Assembly: GCF_016806065.1 (NCBI RefSeq)
Contig: NZ_CP032405.1
Span: forward strand, 1,261,001 to 1,325,000
Direction: 5' to 3'
Length of the DNA stretch: 64,000 nucleotides
Source: Rhizobium rosettiformans
Lineage (GTDB): Bacteria > Pseudomonadota > Alphaproteobacteria > Rhizobiales > Rhizobiaceae
This document shows, one piece after another, positions 9,811-20,961 of this stretch. How positions within the stretch are numbered: the first letter of the stretch is position 1; every line of letters starts with the position of its first letter. The notes below the pieces were generated by a model. That model saw only the letters and a list, made by a program, of their open reading frames with translations, had not been told where the DNA came from and ran no database searches. The position numbers and the translations under genes were made by a program.

Positions 9811-10922
9811 GCGATCTCAGCGCCTGTCGCCTGAGGCCGGCATCCTTCGATGATCTGCCCGGCTGGTCATCCGACGATCCTTCATCCCTTTGGCCTGCCT
9901 TGACCGACTGTAGGAGATACCTGCAGTCGGTCAAACCATATAAGCCAGGTGCATTGGGACTGACCGCCGAAGATCTGATGCCTCTGCTGGACGCTGCATC
10001 GACGCACAGTCCGGACAACGCAGCTCAGGCACGGCTTTTCTTCGAACAGCAAACGCGACCCTTCCTGGTAGAGCCCGGCGGCCAAAACGCAGGTCTGGTC
10101 ACGGCATTCTACGAGCCTGAGGTCCCCGTCAGCGATCGGCCTGACGACGAATACCGCCACCCCTTCTATCGCCGTCCTCTGGATCTTGTGGACGTGGATG
10201 ATGGCAATCGACCAGCCGACCTTGAGGCCGGTTACGCCTTTGCCCTTCGAACCGACAATGGCCTGAAGCCCTATCCCGATCGTCGGGACATCGATCAAGG
10301 CTGGCTTGAGGGCAGGGGGCTTGAAATTGCCTGGGCCCGCTCGAGGGTCGATGTGTTCTTTGCCCATGTCCAGGGTGCTGCACGACTACGATATCCCGAT
10401 GGACGCGTCCGCCGGATAACCTATGCGGCAAAGGCCGGGCACCCCTTTTCCGGCATCGGCCGCCTGCTGATCGATATGGGTGAGATCTCGGAAGCGGATA
10501 TCTCCATGCAGTCGATTAGGGCCTGGCTCGCTGCCCATCCCGACCGGTTGGACGAGATCCTCTGGCACAATCGATCCTACATCTTCTTCCGGGAAGCGGA
10601 GGTCGACGATCTCACCCGTGGTCCGATTGCCGCCGCCAAGGTACCGCTGATTGCGGGTCGATCTCTCGCGGTCGATCGCCAGATCCACACCTTCGGCTTT
10701 CCATTTTTCATCCATGCGAAGGGATTGACCCATATGGATGGCGGACGCGATTTCGCCCGGACCATGCTGGCGCTCGATACCGGATCTGCGATCGTCGGAC
10801 CGGCGCGTGGGGATATCTTCACGGGCTCCGGAGATGAGGCAGGCGAGTTGGCGGGGGCCGTGCGCAACGCAGCCGACTTCTATATACTCATCCCGAAGCA
10901 GGCGGCAGAGAGGTTTGTCTGA
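9807..10922 (+). CDS. mltA: Lytic murein transglycosylase A (MltA family)
   Basis: Cleaves the MurNAc-GlcNAc bond of peptidoglycan with formation of 1,6-anhydromuramic acid. The 371-residue product contains the MltA beta-barrel domain (GLVTAFYEPEVPVSDRPDD near residue 95) and the C-terminal 3D domain with LTHMDGGRDFARTMLALDTGSAIVGPARGDIFTGSG split around residues 310-345, including the conserved catalytic Asp region. Oddly, the N-terminus (MSDLSACRLRPASFDDLPGW) has no signal peptide or lipobox, although E. coli MltA is an outer-membrane lipoprotein. The start is fixed by the 4-nt overlap with the upstream gene. It is followed after 0 nt by the Smr gene. Confidence 0.93.
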   Translation: MSDLSACRLRPASFDDLPGWSSDDPSSLWPALTDCRRYLQSVKPYKPGALGLTAEDLMPLLDAASTHSPDNAAQARLFFEQQTRPFLVEPGGQNAGLVTAFYEPEVPVSDRPDDEYRHPFYRRPLDLVDVDDGNRPADLEAGYAFALRTDNGLKPYPDRRDIDQGWLEGRGLEIAWARSRVDVFFAHVQGAARLRYPDGRVRRITYAAKAGHPFSGIGRLLIDMGEISEADISMQSIRAWLAAHPDRLDEILWHNRSYIFFREAEVDDLTRGPIAAAKVPLIAGRSLAVDRQIHTFGFPFFIHAKGLTHMDGGRDFARTMLALDTGSAIVGPARGDIFTGSGDEAGELAGAVRNAADFYILIPKQAAERFV

Positions 10923-11480
10923 GTGTCGGGTGGACCAAAGCTCAATCCGGAAGATCGCATCCTCTGGGGCAAGGTCGCGCGTTCGACCCGCCCGATGCCC
11001 GGGCGTATGGAAGACCTGCTGAGTTTCGAGGAGCAGTTCGAGACGCCGGTCGAAGAGAAGGTCGTGCCTGCCCTCAATCGTGCCGTAGTCTCCCCGTCGA
11101 ACTCGAACTCAGATGCCGAGCGAAAGTCCGCAGCTCGAATCCACCACCCCTTGGAAAAGCCGGTCAAGCGCAAGCTCTCCCGCGGCCATCTGGCGCTTGA
11201 AGCACGGATCGACCTGCACGGGCTGATCCAGAGTGAGGCGCATGGAATGCTGCTCGATTTTCTCATCCGGGCCCATGATCGGGGCCTGCGCCACGTCCTC
11301 GTAATTACCGGCAAGGGAAGCTCGCTTGGAAGTGAAGGCGCACTAAAGCGCGCGGTGCCGCTCTGGTTTTCCCTGCCGGAATTCCGTTTCCTGATTTCCT
11401 CCTATGAGCCTGCGGCACGTCAGCATGGCGGGGAGGGGGCACTTTATGTGCGGCTCTCCCGCCGCGGACAGGAGCGCTGA
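10923..11480 (+). CDS. Smr/MutS2-like domain protein
   Basis: Small protein of 185 residues with a C-terminal Smr domain (about residues 95-180): DLHGLIQSEAHGMLLDFL with the DLHG motif, then HVLVITGKGSSLGSEGALKRAVPLW carrying the conserved TGKG, and YEPAARQHGGEGALYVRL. Smr domains act as nicking nucleases or bind nucleic acid in MutS2 and relatives; stand-alone Smr proteins are poorly defined. The first 90 residues are polar and probably disordered. GTG 10923 follows the mltA stop directly, and the stop overlaps the next ATG by 1 nt, so it belongs to the same operon. Confidence 0.9.
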   Translation: MSGGPKLNPEDRILWGKVARSTRPMPGRMEDLLSFEEQFETPVEEKVVPALNRAVVSPSNSNSDAERKSAARIHHPLEKPVKRKLSRGHLALEARIDLHGLIQSEAHGMLLDFLIRAHDRGLRHVLVITGKGSSLGSEGALKRAVPLWFSLPEFRFLISSYEPAARQHGGEGALYVRLSRRGQER

Positions 11481-11845
11481 TGACGCCCTTCGGTGATGCG
11501 TTGCGGCAGTTGCGGGAACGAAAGGGTGTCTCTCAGAAGGAGATGGCCGCAGCGATCGGGGTCTCGCCCGCCTATCTCTCGGCACTAGAGCACGGCAGGC
11601 GCGGCCTGCCCAATTTCGATTTTCTCCAGCGTGTTGCTGGCTACTTCAACATCATCTGGGACGAGGCCGAAGAGCTCTTCTCGACGGCGGGCCGCTCCGA
11701 TCCCCGCGTGGTGGTCGATACCTCCGGGATGAAGCCGGAATATACGGCCTTCGCCAACGATCTGGCGAAGCTGATTCGCCAGCTCTCTCCCGATGTGATA
11801 GGAGAAATGCAGGATATTCTGGATAGCGCCAAAAAACGGCCTTGA
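11480..11845 (+). CDS. XRE family helix-turn-helix regulator
   Basis: A 121-residue protein whose N-terminal 65 residues are an XRE/Cro HTH: LRQLRERKGVSQKEMAAAIGVSPAYLSALEHGRRGLPNFDFLQRV split around residues 8-52, with the recognition helix SPAYLSALEHG. The C-terminal part (about 70-121) is short and alpha-helical, without a recognisable ligand domain. It is the last gene of the Tim44-like-mltA-smr operon, overlapping the Smr stop by 1 nt, and it precedes gyrB by 141 bp. Its target is unknown; the 16-bp palindrome just ahead of gyrB (11937-11952) is one candidate, by position only. Confidence 0.88.
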   Translation: MTPFGDALRQLRERKGVSQKEMAAAIGVSPAYLSALEHGRRGLPNFDFLQRVAGYFNIIWDEAEELFSTAGRSDPRVVVDTSGMKPEYTAFANDLAKLIRQLSPDVIGEMQDILDSAKKRP

Positions 11846-11936
11846 AGGGGTTGAAAAGCCCAATCTATCCACGAGAAACGACGCCCTCGCCTTTGGAACT
11901 CAGGCCAAAACCCCTATAGTCGGGCCACTTGAAGCT

Positions 11937-11952
11937 GCTGATTCGAATCAGC
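11937..11952. promoter_or_regulatory. 16-bp perfect palindrome upstream of gyrB
   Basis: GCTGATTCGAATCAGC reads the same on both strands and ends 34 nt before the gyrB ATG. It has no loop, so it fits a dimer-binding operator better than a terminator. Which protein would bind is unknown. Confidence 0.45.
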
Positions 11953-11986
11953 CGGGCCTTTGAGAATTGACTGGAAAGATTGCTGA

Positions 11987-14422
<2,436 letters not shown>

Positions 14423-14441
14423 GATCGGTAGATCGCAAATC

Positions 14442-14472
14442 AAAAGGGCCGCTCTTCGGTAGCGGCCCTTTT
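14442..14472 (+). terminator. Rho-independent terminator after gyrB
   Basis: 12-bp stem AAAAGGGCCGCT / AGCGGCCCTTTT with a 7-nt loop and a following T-run, 20 nt past the gyrB stop. It may also serve the convergent nitroreductase gene. Confidence 0.88.
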
Positions 14473-14539
14473 TCTTGATCAACAGGTTTAGTTGTTGAGA
14501 TGGTTAACGTGATTCACGTGAAACCATGAATGTGTGCGC

Positions 14540-15130
14540 TCAGAAACGTCCCTCGAATGCCACCTCTGCAAGCGGCTTGCGACCATTCGGCGTTTCCTTC
14601 GAACGCAGACCCTCTGGCAAAGCTTCCTTGTCACCCAGCTTGCCGATGGCCACCGCTGCATTGATGTGGAAACCATCAGGCGCGCCAAGCTCCGAGACGG
14701 CCCGATCGAAGTCGAAGCCGGTCATTGCGTGGGCGAAATAGCCCGACTTGATGGCCTGAACCGAGAGCAGACCCCAGGCAGCACCCGCGTCGAAACTATG
14801 GCTGCGATAGGACTTCGGCTCCGAACCATCGGCCGGACGGCTCAGTGTGTCCGAGAAGATGAAGACGAGCGCGGCGGCATTCTTGGCCCAGCCCTGGTTG
14901 AACTCGATCAGGATATCGAGAAGCTTGTCGAACTCAGGTGTTCCCTTCAGGGCGTAGATGAAGCGCCAGGGCTGGTAGTTGAACGCTGATGGCGCCCAAT
15001 GCGCCGCATCAAGGATGGTCAGGAGATCTTCCTTCGGCATCGTGCTTCCGTCAAAGGCACGCGGCGACCATCGATCGAGAAAGATCGGATCGACATTGTA
15101 TTCGGACTGGCGGTGATTGCTGCTGGTCAT
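14540..15130 (-). CDS. Nitroreductase family protein
   Basis: A 196-residue FMN-dependent NAD(P)H oxidoreductase family member. Visible are the FMN-binding N-terminal motif RWSPRAFDG near residue 20, DAAHWAPSAFNYQPWRFIYA near residue 43, GAAWGLLSVQAIKSGYFAHAMTGFD near residue 115, and AAVAIGKLGD near residue 158. The natural substrate cannot be inferred. The ATG at 15130 is the only sensible start. It is convergent with gyrB and divergent from phaZ across 274 bp; that gap carries an imperfect inverted repeat (TTTGCAAGCC ... GGCTGCAAA, about 15179-15212) but no gene. Confidence 0.88.
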   Translation of the reverse strand: MTSSNHRQSEYNVDPIFLDRWSPRAFDGSTMPKEDLLTILDAAHWAPSAFNYQPWRFIYALKGTPEFDKLLDILIEFNQGWAKNAAALVFIFSDTLSRPADGSEPKSYRSHSFDAGAAWGLLSVQAIKSGYFAHAMTGFDFDRAVSELGAPDGFHINAAVAIGKLGDKEALPEGLRSKETPNGRKPLAEVAFEGRF

Positions 15131-15404
15131 GGTGTTCCTTCACGCATGTCTTGGGATGACGGATGGAACAAACATCAATTTGCAAGCCTCGGAAAGGGTC
15201 GCGGCTGCAAATTCGGGTGAACAATGTGATCGTCGATTAACCCATCAAGGGGAGGGAACCTTAAGCCTTTTCGAACATCATCCGAAGTCATGAGACTTCA
15301 TGTGCTGCGAAAGGAGGGATAATCCGGGCTTTTGCGATGCACAAAGTCTGTTAGTGTAGCGAATGAACGCGGACCCTCTGGTCCGACAAAAAGGTACAGA
15401 ACCC

Positions 15405-16688
15405 ATGTTCTATCAGCTCTATGAACTGAACCATGCATTCATGGCGCCATTCCGGGCAACAGCGGACGCGATGAACCTGGCATGGAGAAACCCGCTCAAC
15501 CCTTGGTCCCATACGGTCGTTGGGCGTTCATTCTCAGCGGGCTTTGAAGTGTTCGAACGTGTGACGCGCCGCTACGGCAAGCCGGCCTTCGGTCTCCCGA
15601 CAACCCGGATCGGGGATGAAAGCGTCACGGTCGAAGAAGAAATCGTCTGGCGCAAGCCTTTCTGCGACCTGATCCATTTCAAGCGCCACCTTCCGGCCGG
15701 CGCCGAAAAAGGTCCCCGCATCCTGATCGTCGCACCCATGTCGGGTCACTACGCGACCTTGCTCCGCGGGACGGTCGAGGCGCTGCTGCCGAGTGCTGAT
15801 CTTTACATCACCGACTGGATCGATGCCCGTATGGTGCCGGTGACCGAAGGCGATTTTGATCTCGACGACTACATCGACTACGTCATCGACATCCTTCATC
15901 ACCTGGGCCCTGACACCCATGTGGTCGCAGTCTGTCAGCCCTCCGTTCCCGTGCTGGCCGCTGTCGCCGTCATGGAAGGTGAGGGGGACGTCTGCGCACC
16001 GTCCTCGATGACACTGATGGGTGGACCGATCGACACGCGCATCAACCCGACGGCCGTCAATCAGCTGGCCCAGGACAAGCCGCTCGAATGGTTCCGCGAC
16101 AACGTCATCATGCAGGTGCCGTGGCCGCAGCCCGGCTTCATGCGACAGGTCTATCCGGGCTTCCTGCAGCTCTCCGGGTTTATGTCGATGAATCTCGATC
16201 GGCACATGATCGCCCACAAGGACTTCTATATGCACCTCGTCAAGAATGACGGGGACTCGGCCGAGAAGCACCGCGACTTCTACGATGAATATCTGGCGGT
16301 CATGGACCTGACGGCGGAATTCTATCTCCAGACCGTCGAGACGGTGTTCATCAAGCACTCCCTGCCCAAGGGTGAGATGATGCATCGCAACAAGCGCGTC
16401 GACACGACGGCGATCCGCAACGTCGCGCTTTTGACAGTCGAAGGCGAAAACGACGACATCTCGGGTCTCGGTCAGACCAAGGCGGCGCAGACGATTTGCA
16501 CCAACATCCCCGACGATATGCGTATGCATTACATGCAGCCTGATGTGGGCCATTACGGCGTTTTCAATGGCTCGCGTTTCCGCCGCGAAATCGCGCCGCG
16601 CATTGTCGAGTTCGCTCGCACACACGGCAAGAAGGCCAAGATCACGACCCCGGTCAAGCGCGTCATCAAGGGCGGCAAGGCTCTCTGA
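15405..16688 (+). CDS. phaZ: Intracellular polyhydroxyalkanoate (PHB) depolymerase
   Basis: Degrades stored poly-3-hydroxybutyrate granules in the cytoplasm. From ATG 15405 (AAGG upstream) the product is 427 residues, the usual length, without signal peptide. It starts MFYQLYELNHAFMAP, typical of this family, and has an alpha/beta-hydrolase fold with ILIVAPMSGHYATLLRGTV near residue 107. The nucleophile elbow is VAVCQPSVPVLA, with cysteine 177 in place of the usual serine, as known for this intracellular class, and the C-terminal VEGENDDISG and MQPDVGHYGVFNG supply the Asp and His. The 14 extra codons back to 15363 do not resemble the family. It is monocistronic. Confidence 0.94.
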   Translation: MFYQLYELNHAFMAPFRATADAMNLAWRNPLNPWSHTVVGRSFSAGFEVFERVTRRYGKPAFGLPTTRIGDESVTVEEEIVWRKPFCDLIHFKRHLPAGAEKGPRILIVAPMSGHYATLLRGTVEALLPSADLYITDWIDARMVPVTEGDFDLDDYIDYVIDILHHLGPDTHVVAVCQPSVPVLAAVAVMEGEGDVCAPSSMTLMGGPIDTRINPTAVNQLAQDKPLEWFRDNVIMQVPWPQPGFMRQVYPGFLQLSGFMSMNLDRHMIAHKDFYMHLVKNDGDSAEKHRDFYDEYLAVMDLTAEFYLQTVETVFIKHSLPKGEMMHRNKRVDTTAIRNVALLTVEGENDDISGLGQTKAAQTICTNIPDDMRMHYMQPDVGHYGVFNGSRFRREIAPRIVEFARTHGKKAKITTPVKRVIKGGKAL

Positions 16689-16709
16689 CATTTTCGTCAT
16701 TCCGAATTT

Positions 16710-16751
16710 AAGAAGCGGATTCAGTCGGTTCTCCGATTGGGTCCGCTTCTT
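16710..16751 (+). terminator. Possible terminator after phaZ
   Basis: 10-bp arms AAGAAGCGGA / TCCGCTTCTT separated by 22 nt, followed by TTCTT, about 20 nt past the phaZ stop. The loop is long, so confidence is moderate. Confidence 0.55.
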
Positions 16752-16829
16752 TCTTGAAGGGCAGGGCGGCATTTCCCACATCGAAACTATCGGGCGGCAT
16801 TTCGCCGTCCGCGCAAAACGAGGTTATCG

Positions 16830-17264
16830 ATGATGAACCAGTCAGCACTGCTCCGGCCGGATTGGACTCCGGCAACCGTCGCCTTGATGGTGCTCGGCTT
16901 CGTGGTCTTCTGGCCGCTCGGTCTGGCCATGCTTGCCTACATCCTGTTCGGCGAGAAGTTTCAGAACTTCAAGCGGGAAGCCAATCAGAAGGCGGATAGT
17001 GCCTTCGCCTGGTGCCGCTCCAACAGCTATACTGCGCCTGCCTCCACCGGCAACGTCGCTTTCGACGACTGGCGCAAGACAGAACTCGAGCGTCTAGACG
17101 AAGAACGCCGCCGTCTCGATGAGATGCGTGCCGAATTCGACAACTACGCCCGCGAACTGCGCCGGGCGAAGGACCAGGAAGAATTCGACCGCTTCATGCG
17201 CGAGCGCCAGCAGATGAAGACTTCTGGCGAGGGCGGTCCCGCCCAGGGTTTCACCGGCAACTGA
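16830..17264 (+). CDS. DUF2852 domain-containing membrane protein
   Basis: A 144-residue protein of unknown function found widely in rhizobia. One clear hydrophobic segment (VALMVLGFVVFWPLGLAMLAYILFG split around residues 13-37) is followed by a charged, coiled-coil-like half (FDDWRKTELERLDEERRRLDEM near residue 72, then AKDQEEFDRFMRERQQMK). It is probably a single-pass inner-membrane protein with a cytoplasmic helical tail. ATG 16830 is directly followed by a second ATG, and either could be used. It stands alone between two hairpins. Confidence 0.85.
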   Translation: MMNQSALLRPDWTPATVALMVLGFVVFWPLGLAMLAYILFGEKFQNFKREANQKADSAFAWCRSNSYTAPASTGNVAFDDWRKTELERLDEERRRLDEMRAEFDNYARELRRAKDQEEFDRFMRERQQMKTSGEGGPAQGFTGN

Positions 17265-17291
17265 CCGGTCGAGCCATCCTGTCGCAACCGG

Positions 17292-17319
17292 GGTCGGCGC
17301 TCGTGCGCCGGCCTTTTTT
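17292..17319 (+). terminator. Rho-independent terminator after the DUF2852 gene
   Basis: 9-bp stem GGTCGGCGC / GCGCCGGCC (one G-T pair) with a TCGT loop and six Ts, 27 nt after the stop. Confidence 0.85.
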
Positions 17320-17357
17320 GTTGCAAGAAGAGCTCCCGAATCGGCTAGAACAAACGC

Positions 17358-18116
17358 ATGTTTCCCCTGCTGAAAAAGCTGACACCGCAGAGAGCCCCGG
17401 CGATCCAGCTGGAGCGGGCGATTGCCGTGGATGGAAGGTCGGTTCCGCTCACGATCCGCAAGAACAGCCGTGCGACCCGCATTACCCTGCGGATCGAGCC
17501 CGGCGGTCGCGCCTTGAAGATGACCATTCCGCCGGGGCTGCGCGAACGCGATATCGAGGACTTTCTCGATCGTCATCAGGGTTGGCTCAGCACCAAGCTC
17601 AAGCGACAGAAGACCGCTGGAAACATTGAGGACGGCGGCGAGATCCTACTTCGTGGCATTCCCCATCGCATCGTCCATACCGGACAGCTGCGCGGCCTGA
17701 CCCAGTCGATCGACAGCGAGATCGGCCATATCCTGAGCGTCAGCGGTCTCGAGGATCATCTGCCACGTCGCGTCGCCGATTTCCTGAAGAAGGAAGCACG
17801 CCGCGATCTCGAGCGGCTCGTGACCGTGCATGCCGGCAATGTCGGCAAACCCGTGAAGAGCATGACACTGAAGGATACCCGCAGCCGCTGGGGATCCTGT
17901 TCCTGGGATGGCAAGCTCAGCTTTTCCTGGCGCATCGTCATGGCCCCGCCGCTCGTCATCGACTATCTCGCGGCCCACGAAGTCGCGCATCTGCGCGAGA
18001 TGAACCATGGTCCGGCCTTCTGGGCGCTCTGCCGCAAGCTCTGCCCGGAAATGGATGAGGCCAAGGCCTGGCTGAAGCGTCATGGCTCGGCCCTTCACGC
18101 CATCGACTTTGACTGA
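17358..18116 (+). CDS. YgjP-like zinc metallopeptidase (SprT-like / DUF45)
   Basis: A 252-residue protein of the YgjP/DUF45 family. The zinc site is AAHEVAHLREMNHGPAFW near residue 210: HEVAH supplies two His ligands and the Glu base, and the following NHGPAFW supplies the third His. The upstream DTRSRWGSCS near residue 173 and SFSWRIVMAPP are family signatures. The N-terminal half is a beta-rich domain (RATRITLRIEPGGRALKMTIPP). No signal peptide or membrane segment is visible, so it should be cytoplasmic. Members are commonly annotated as metal-dependent hydrolases; substrates are unknown. It ends 73 nt before trpF and may share its transcript. Confidence 0.88.
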   Translation: MFPLLKKLTPQRAPAIQLERAIAVDGRSVPLTIRKNSRATRITLRIEPGGRALKMTIPPGLRERDIEDFLDRHQGWLSTKLKRQKTAGNIEDGGEILLRGIPHRIVHTGQLRGLTQSIDSEIGHILSVSGLEDHLPRRVADFLKKEARRDLERLVTVHAGNVGKPVKSMTLKDTRSRWGSCSWDGKLSFSWRIVMAPPLVIDYLAAHEVAHLREMNHGPAFWALCRKLCPEMDEAKAWLKRHGSALHAIDFD

Positions 18117-18189
18117 TGGACCCCGCGACCTTTCAGCCTCTGTCGCAAATTGGCTCGACTCTTTTTTGATTTCGTGCGACTTCGCTGCC

Positions 18190-18864
18190 ATGAGACCCGA
18201 TATCAAGATCTGCGGACTGAAGACGCCGGAGGCGGTCGATCGTGCGGCTGACCGCGGCGCGAGCCATATTGGCTTTATCTTCTTTGAAAAGAGCCCGCGC
18301 AACATCGAGCCTGATATCGCCGGCACGCTCGCCGACCGCGTTCGCGGCCGGGTGAAAAGCGTTGCGGTGACTGTCGACGCCGACAATGACGATCTCGACG
18401 AGATCATCGCCTTGATGCGTCCGGATATCTTGCAGTTCCATGGTCACGAAAGCCCCGAACGCCTGCTGACAGTCAAAGCGGTCACCGGTCTTCCGATTAT
18501 GAAGGCATTTTCCATCCGCGATGCCGATGATTTGAAGCGTATCGAGCCCTATATTGGGATTGCCGATCGTTTTCTTTTCGATGCCAAACCGCCTGTGGGC
18601 TCCGATTTGCCTGGCGGAAATGGCGTGACTTTCGATTGGCGTCTCTTGCGTTCGCTTGACGACAGCGTCGATTACATGCTTTCCGGAGGCCTCAACAAGG
18701 CCAATATCGCAGAGGCCCTGCGGGAAACTGGAGCACGGGCAATCGACGTTTCCTCCGGCGTGGAATCTGCGCCGGGCGTCAAGGATCTGCAGACAATGGA
18801 TGAGTTTTTTGCGGCCGTTGCCGAGGCAAGTCGTGCACAGCCGGTTTCAGGGAGTGTCAAGTGA
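18190..18864 (+). CDS. trpF: Phosphoribosylanthranilate isomerase TrpF
   Basis: Third step of tryptophan synthesis: Amadori rearrangement of phosphoribosylanthranilate to CdRP. From ATG 18190 the product is 224 residues, a normal single-domain (beta/alpha)8 barrel. It begins [21 protein letters not shown] with the catalytic Cys in KICGL, then [26 protein letters not shown] with the catalytic Asp, and [14 protein letters not shown] and [14 protein letters not shown] for phosphate binding. It overlaps trpB by 4 nt. trpC and trpD are not here, which is usual in rhizobia. Confidence 0.97.
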   Translation: MRPDIKICGLKTPEAVDRAADRGASHIGFIFFEKSPRNIEPDIAGTLADRVRGRVKSVAVTVDADNDDLDEIIALMRPDILQFHGHESPERLLTVKAVTGLPIMKAFSIRDADDLKRIEPYIGIADRFLFDAKPPVGSDLPGGNGVTFDWRLLRSLDDSVDYMLSGGLNKANIAEALRETGARAIDVSSGVESAPGVKDLQTMDEFFAAVAEASRAQPVSGSVK

Positions 18865-20081
18865 ATCAGTCACCGAAACCCAATTCCTTCCGTGAAGGTC
18901 CAGACGAAGACGGCCGCTTCGGCATCTTCGGTGGCCGTTTCGTCGCCGAGACGCTGATGCCGCTGATCCTCGACCTGCAGGCGGAATGGGAAAAGGCGAA
19001 GACTGATCCGGAATTCCAGGCGGAGCTCGCGCATCTCAACACCCACTACACCGGTCGTCCGAGCCCACTCTATTTCGCCGAGCGTCTGACGGAAGAACTC
19101 GGTGGCGCGAAAATCTACTTCAAGCGCGACGAGCTGAACCACACCGGTTCGCACAAGATCAACAACTGCCTCGGCCAGATCCTGCTCGCCAAGCGCATGG
19201 GCAAGACCCGCATCATCGCCGAAACCGGCGCCGGCCAGCATGGCGTGGCCTCGGCTACGGTCGCTGCCCGCTTCGGCATCCCTTGCGTCGTCTACATGGG
19301 CGCGACCGACGTCGAGCGCCAGGCGCCGAACGTTTTCCGCATGAAGCTGCTCGGTGCCGAGGTGAAGCCGGTAACCTCTGGTCATGGCACCCTCAAGGAC
19401 GCCATGAACGAGGCGTTGCGCGACTGGGTCACCAATGTCGACGACACCTATTACATGATCGGCACAGCCGCCGGCCCGCATCCCTATCCGGAAATGGTCC
19501 GCGACTTCCAGTCGGTCATCGGCCGCGAAACGCGCGAGCAGATGCTGGCTGCCGAAGGCCGCCTGCCGGACATGCTGATTGCTGCCGTCGGTGGTGGTTC
19601 GAACGCGATCGGCCTCTTTCATCCCTTCCTGGATGACGAGAGTGTCCGCATCGTTGGCGTCGAAGCCGGTGGCAAGGGTCTTGAAGGCGAGGAGCACTGC
19701 GCCTCGTTGACCGCAGGCACGCCCGGCGTCCTGCATGGCAACCGCACCTATCTGCTGCAGGACAGCGACGGCCAGATCAAGGAAGGTCACTCGATCTCCG
19801 CCGGCCTCGATTATCCCGGCATTGGCCCGGAGCATTCCTGGCTGAAGGATATGGGCCGTGTCGAATACGTGCCGATCAGGGATGACGAGGCGCTCGCTGC
19901 CTTCCAGTTGCTGACCCGCACCGAAGGCATCATCCCGGCGCTCGAGCCGAGCCATGCGCTTGCCGAAGTCATCAAGCGCGCGCCCAAGATGGACAAGGAC
20001 CAGATCATTGTGATGAACCTCTGCGGCCGCGGCGACAAGGACATCTTCACTGTCGGCAAGATTCTCGGTATGGGGCTCTGA
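18861..20081 (+). CDS. trpB: Tryptophan synthase beta chain
   Basis: PLP-dependent condensation of indole with serine to tryptophan. The 406-residue protein has the N-terminal [20 protein letters not shown] near residue 10, the PLP lysine in [12 protein letters not shown] near residue 96, [14 protein letters not shown] near residue 117, the phosphate loop [12 protein letters not shown] near residue 240, and a C-terminal CGRGDKD. GTG at 18861 overlaps the trpF stop (GTGA). This is the short TrpB1 type that partners TrpA, whose gene begins 2 nt after the stop. Confidence 0.98.
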   Translation: MNQSPKPNSFREGPDEDGRFGIFGGRFVAETLMPLILDLQAEWEKAKTDPEFQAELAHLNTHYTGRPSPLYFAERLTEELGGAKIYFKRDELNHTGSHKINNCLGQILLAKRMGKTRIIAETGAGQHGVASATVAARFGIPCVVYMGATDVERQAPNVFRMKLLGAEVKPVTSGHGTLKDAMNEALRDWVTNVDDTYYMIGTAAGPHPYPEMVRDFQSVIGRETREQMLAAEGRLPDMLIAAVGGGSNAIGLFHPFLDDESVRIVGVEAGGKGLEGEEHCASLTAGTPGVLHGNRTYLLQDSDGQIKEGHSISAGLDYPGIGPEHSWLKDMGRVEYVPIRDDEALAAFQLLTRTEGIIPALEPSHALAEVIKRAPKMDKDQIIVMNLCGRGDKDIFTVGKILGMGL

Positions 20082-20083
20082 TC

Positions 20084-20923
20084 ATGACTGCGCGTATGGA
20101 CCAACGTTTCGCTGCCCTGAAGGCAGAAGGCCGCCCGGCTCTCGTCACCTATTTCATGGGTGGCGACCCGGACTACGACACGTCGCTCGCGATCATGAAG
20201 GCGCTGCCGGAAGCCGGAGCCGACGTCATCGAGCTCGGCATGCCCTTTTCGGATCCTATGGCTGACGGCCCGGCGATCCAGCTTGCCGGCCAGCGGGCCC
20301 TGAAGGCCGGCCAGACGCTCGTGCGCACGCTCGATCTGGCGCGCGAATTCCGCAAGACGGACAACGAAACGCCGATCGTCATGATGGGTTACTACAACCC
20401 GATCTACGTCTATGGCGTCGAGCGCTTCCTTGACGACGCATTGGCTGCCGGAATCGATGGCCTCATCGTCGTCGATCTGCCGCCGGAAATGGATGACGAA
20501 CTCTGCATCCCGGCCCGCAGCCGTGATATCAACTTTATCCGCTTGGCAACCCCGACGACCGATGACAAGCGTCTGCCCACCGTTCTCAAAAACACCTCGG
20601 GCTTCGTCTATTACGTCTCGATGAACGGCATCACCGGTTCGGCACTGCCGGATCCTTCGCGTGTTGCCGGCGCGGTGCAGCGCATCAAGGCGCATACGGA
20701 TCTGCCGATCTGCGTCGGTTTCGGCGTCAAGACCGCCGAGCATGCCCGCCTGATCGGTGCCAATGCCGACGGCGTCGTGGTTGGGACCGCGATCGTCAAC
20801 CAGGTTGCTACAAATCTCACAGCCGATGGCAAAGCGACGGCGGATACGGTTCAGGCCGTCGCCACGCTGGTGCGCGGACTGGCAACGGGCGTGCGGTCTG
20901 CACGCCTTGCTGCTGCCGAATAA
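20084..20923 (+). CDS. trpA: Tryptophan synthase alpha chain
   Basis: Cleaves indole-3-glycerol phosphate to indole and glyceraldehyde-3-phosphate and channels indole to TrpB. The 279-residue protein shows [16 protein letters not shown] near residue 20, the catalytic Glu in [20 protein letters not shown] near residue 46, [26 protein letters not shown] with the second catalytic acid, and the phosphate site [13 protein letters not shown] [13 protein letters not shown]. It starts 2 nt after trpB. The trpFBA cluster continues with accD and folC on the same strand. Confidence 0.98.
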   Translation: MTARMDQRFAALKAEGRPALVTYFMGGDPDYDTSLAIMKALPEAGADVIELGMPFSDPMADGPAIQLAGQRALKAGQTLVRTLDLAREFRKTDNETPIVMMGYYNPIYVYGVERFLDDALAAGIDGLIVVDLPPEMDDELCIPARSRDINFIRLATPTTDDKRLPTVLKNTSGFVYYVSMNGITGSALPDPSRVAGAVQRIKAHTDLPICVGFGVKTAEHARLIGANADGVVVGTAIVNQVATNLTADGKATADTVQAVATLVRGLATGVRSARLAAAE

Positions 20924-20961
20924 GCACCCCATATGGGCTTTAAATATCAGGAGTAAGCCGC

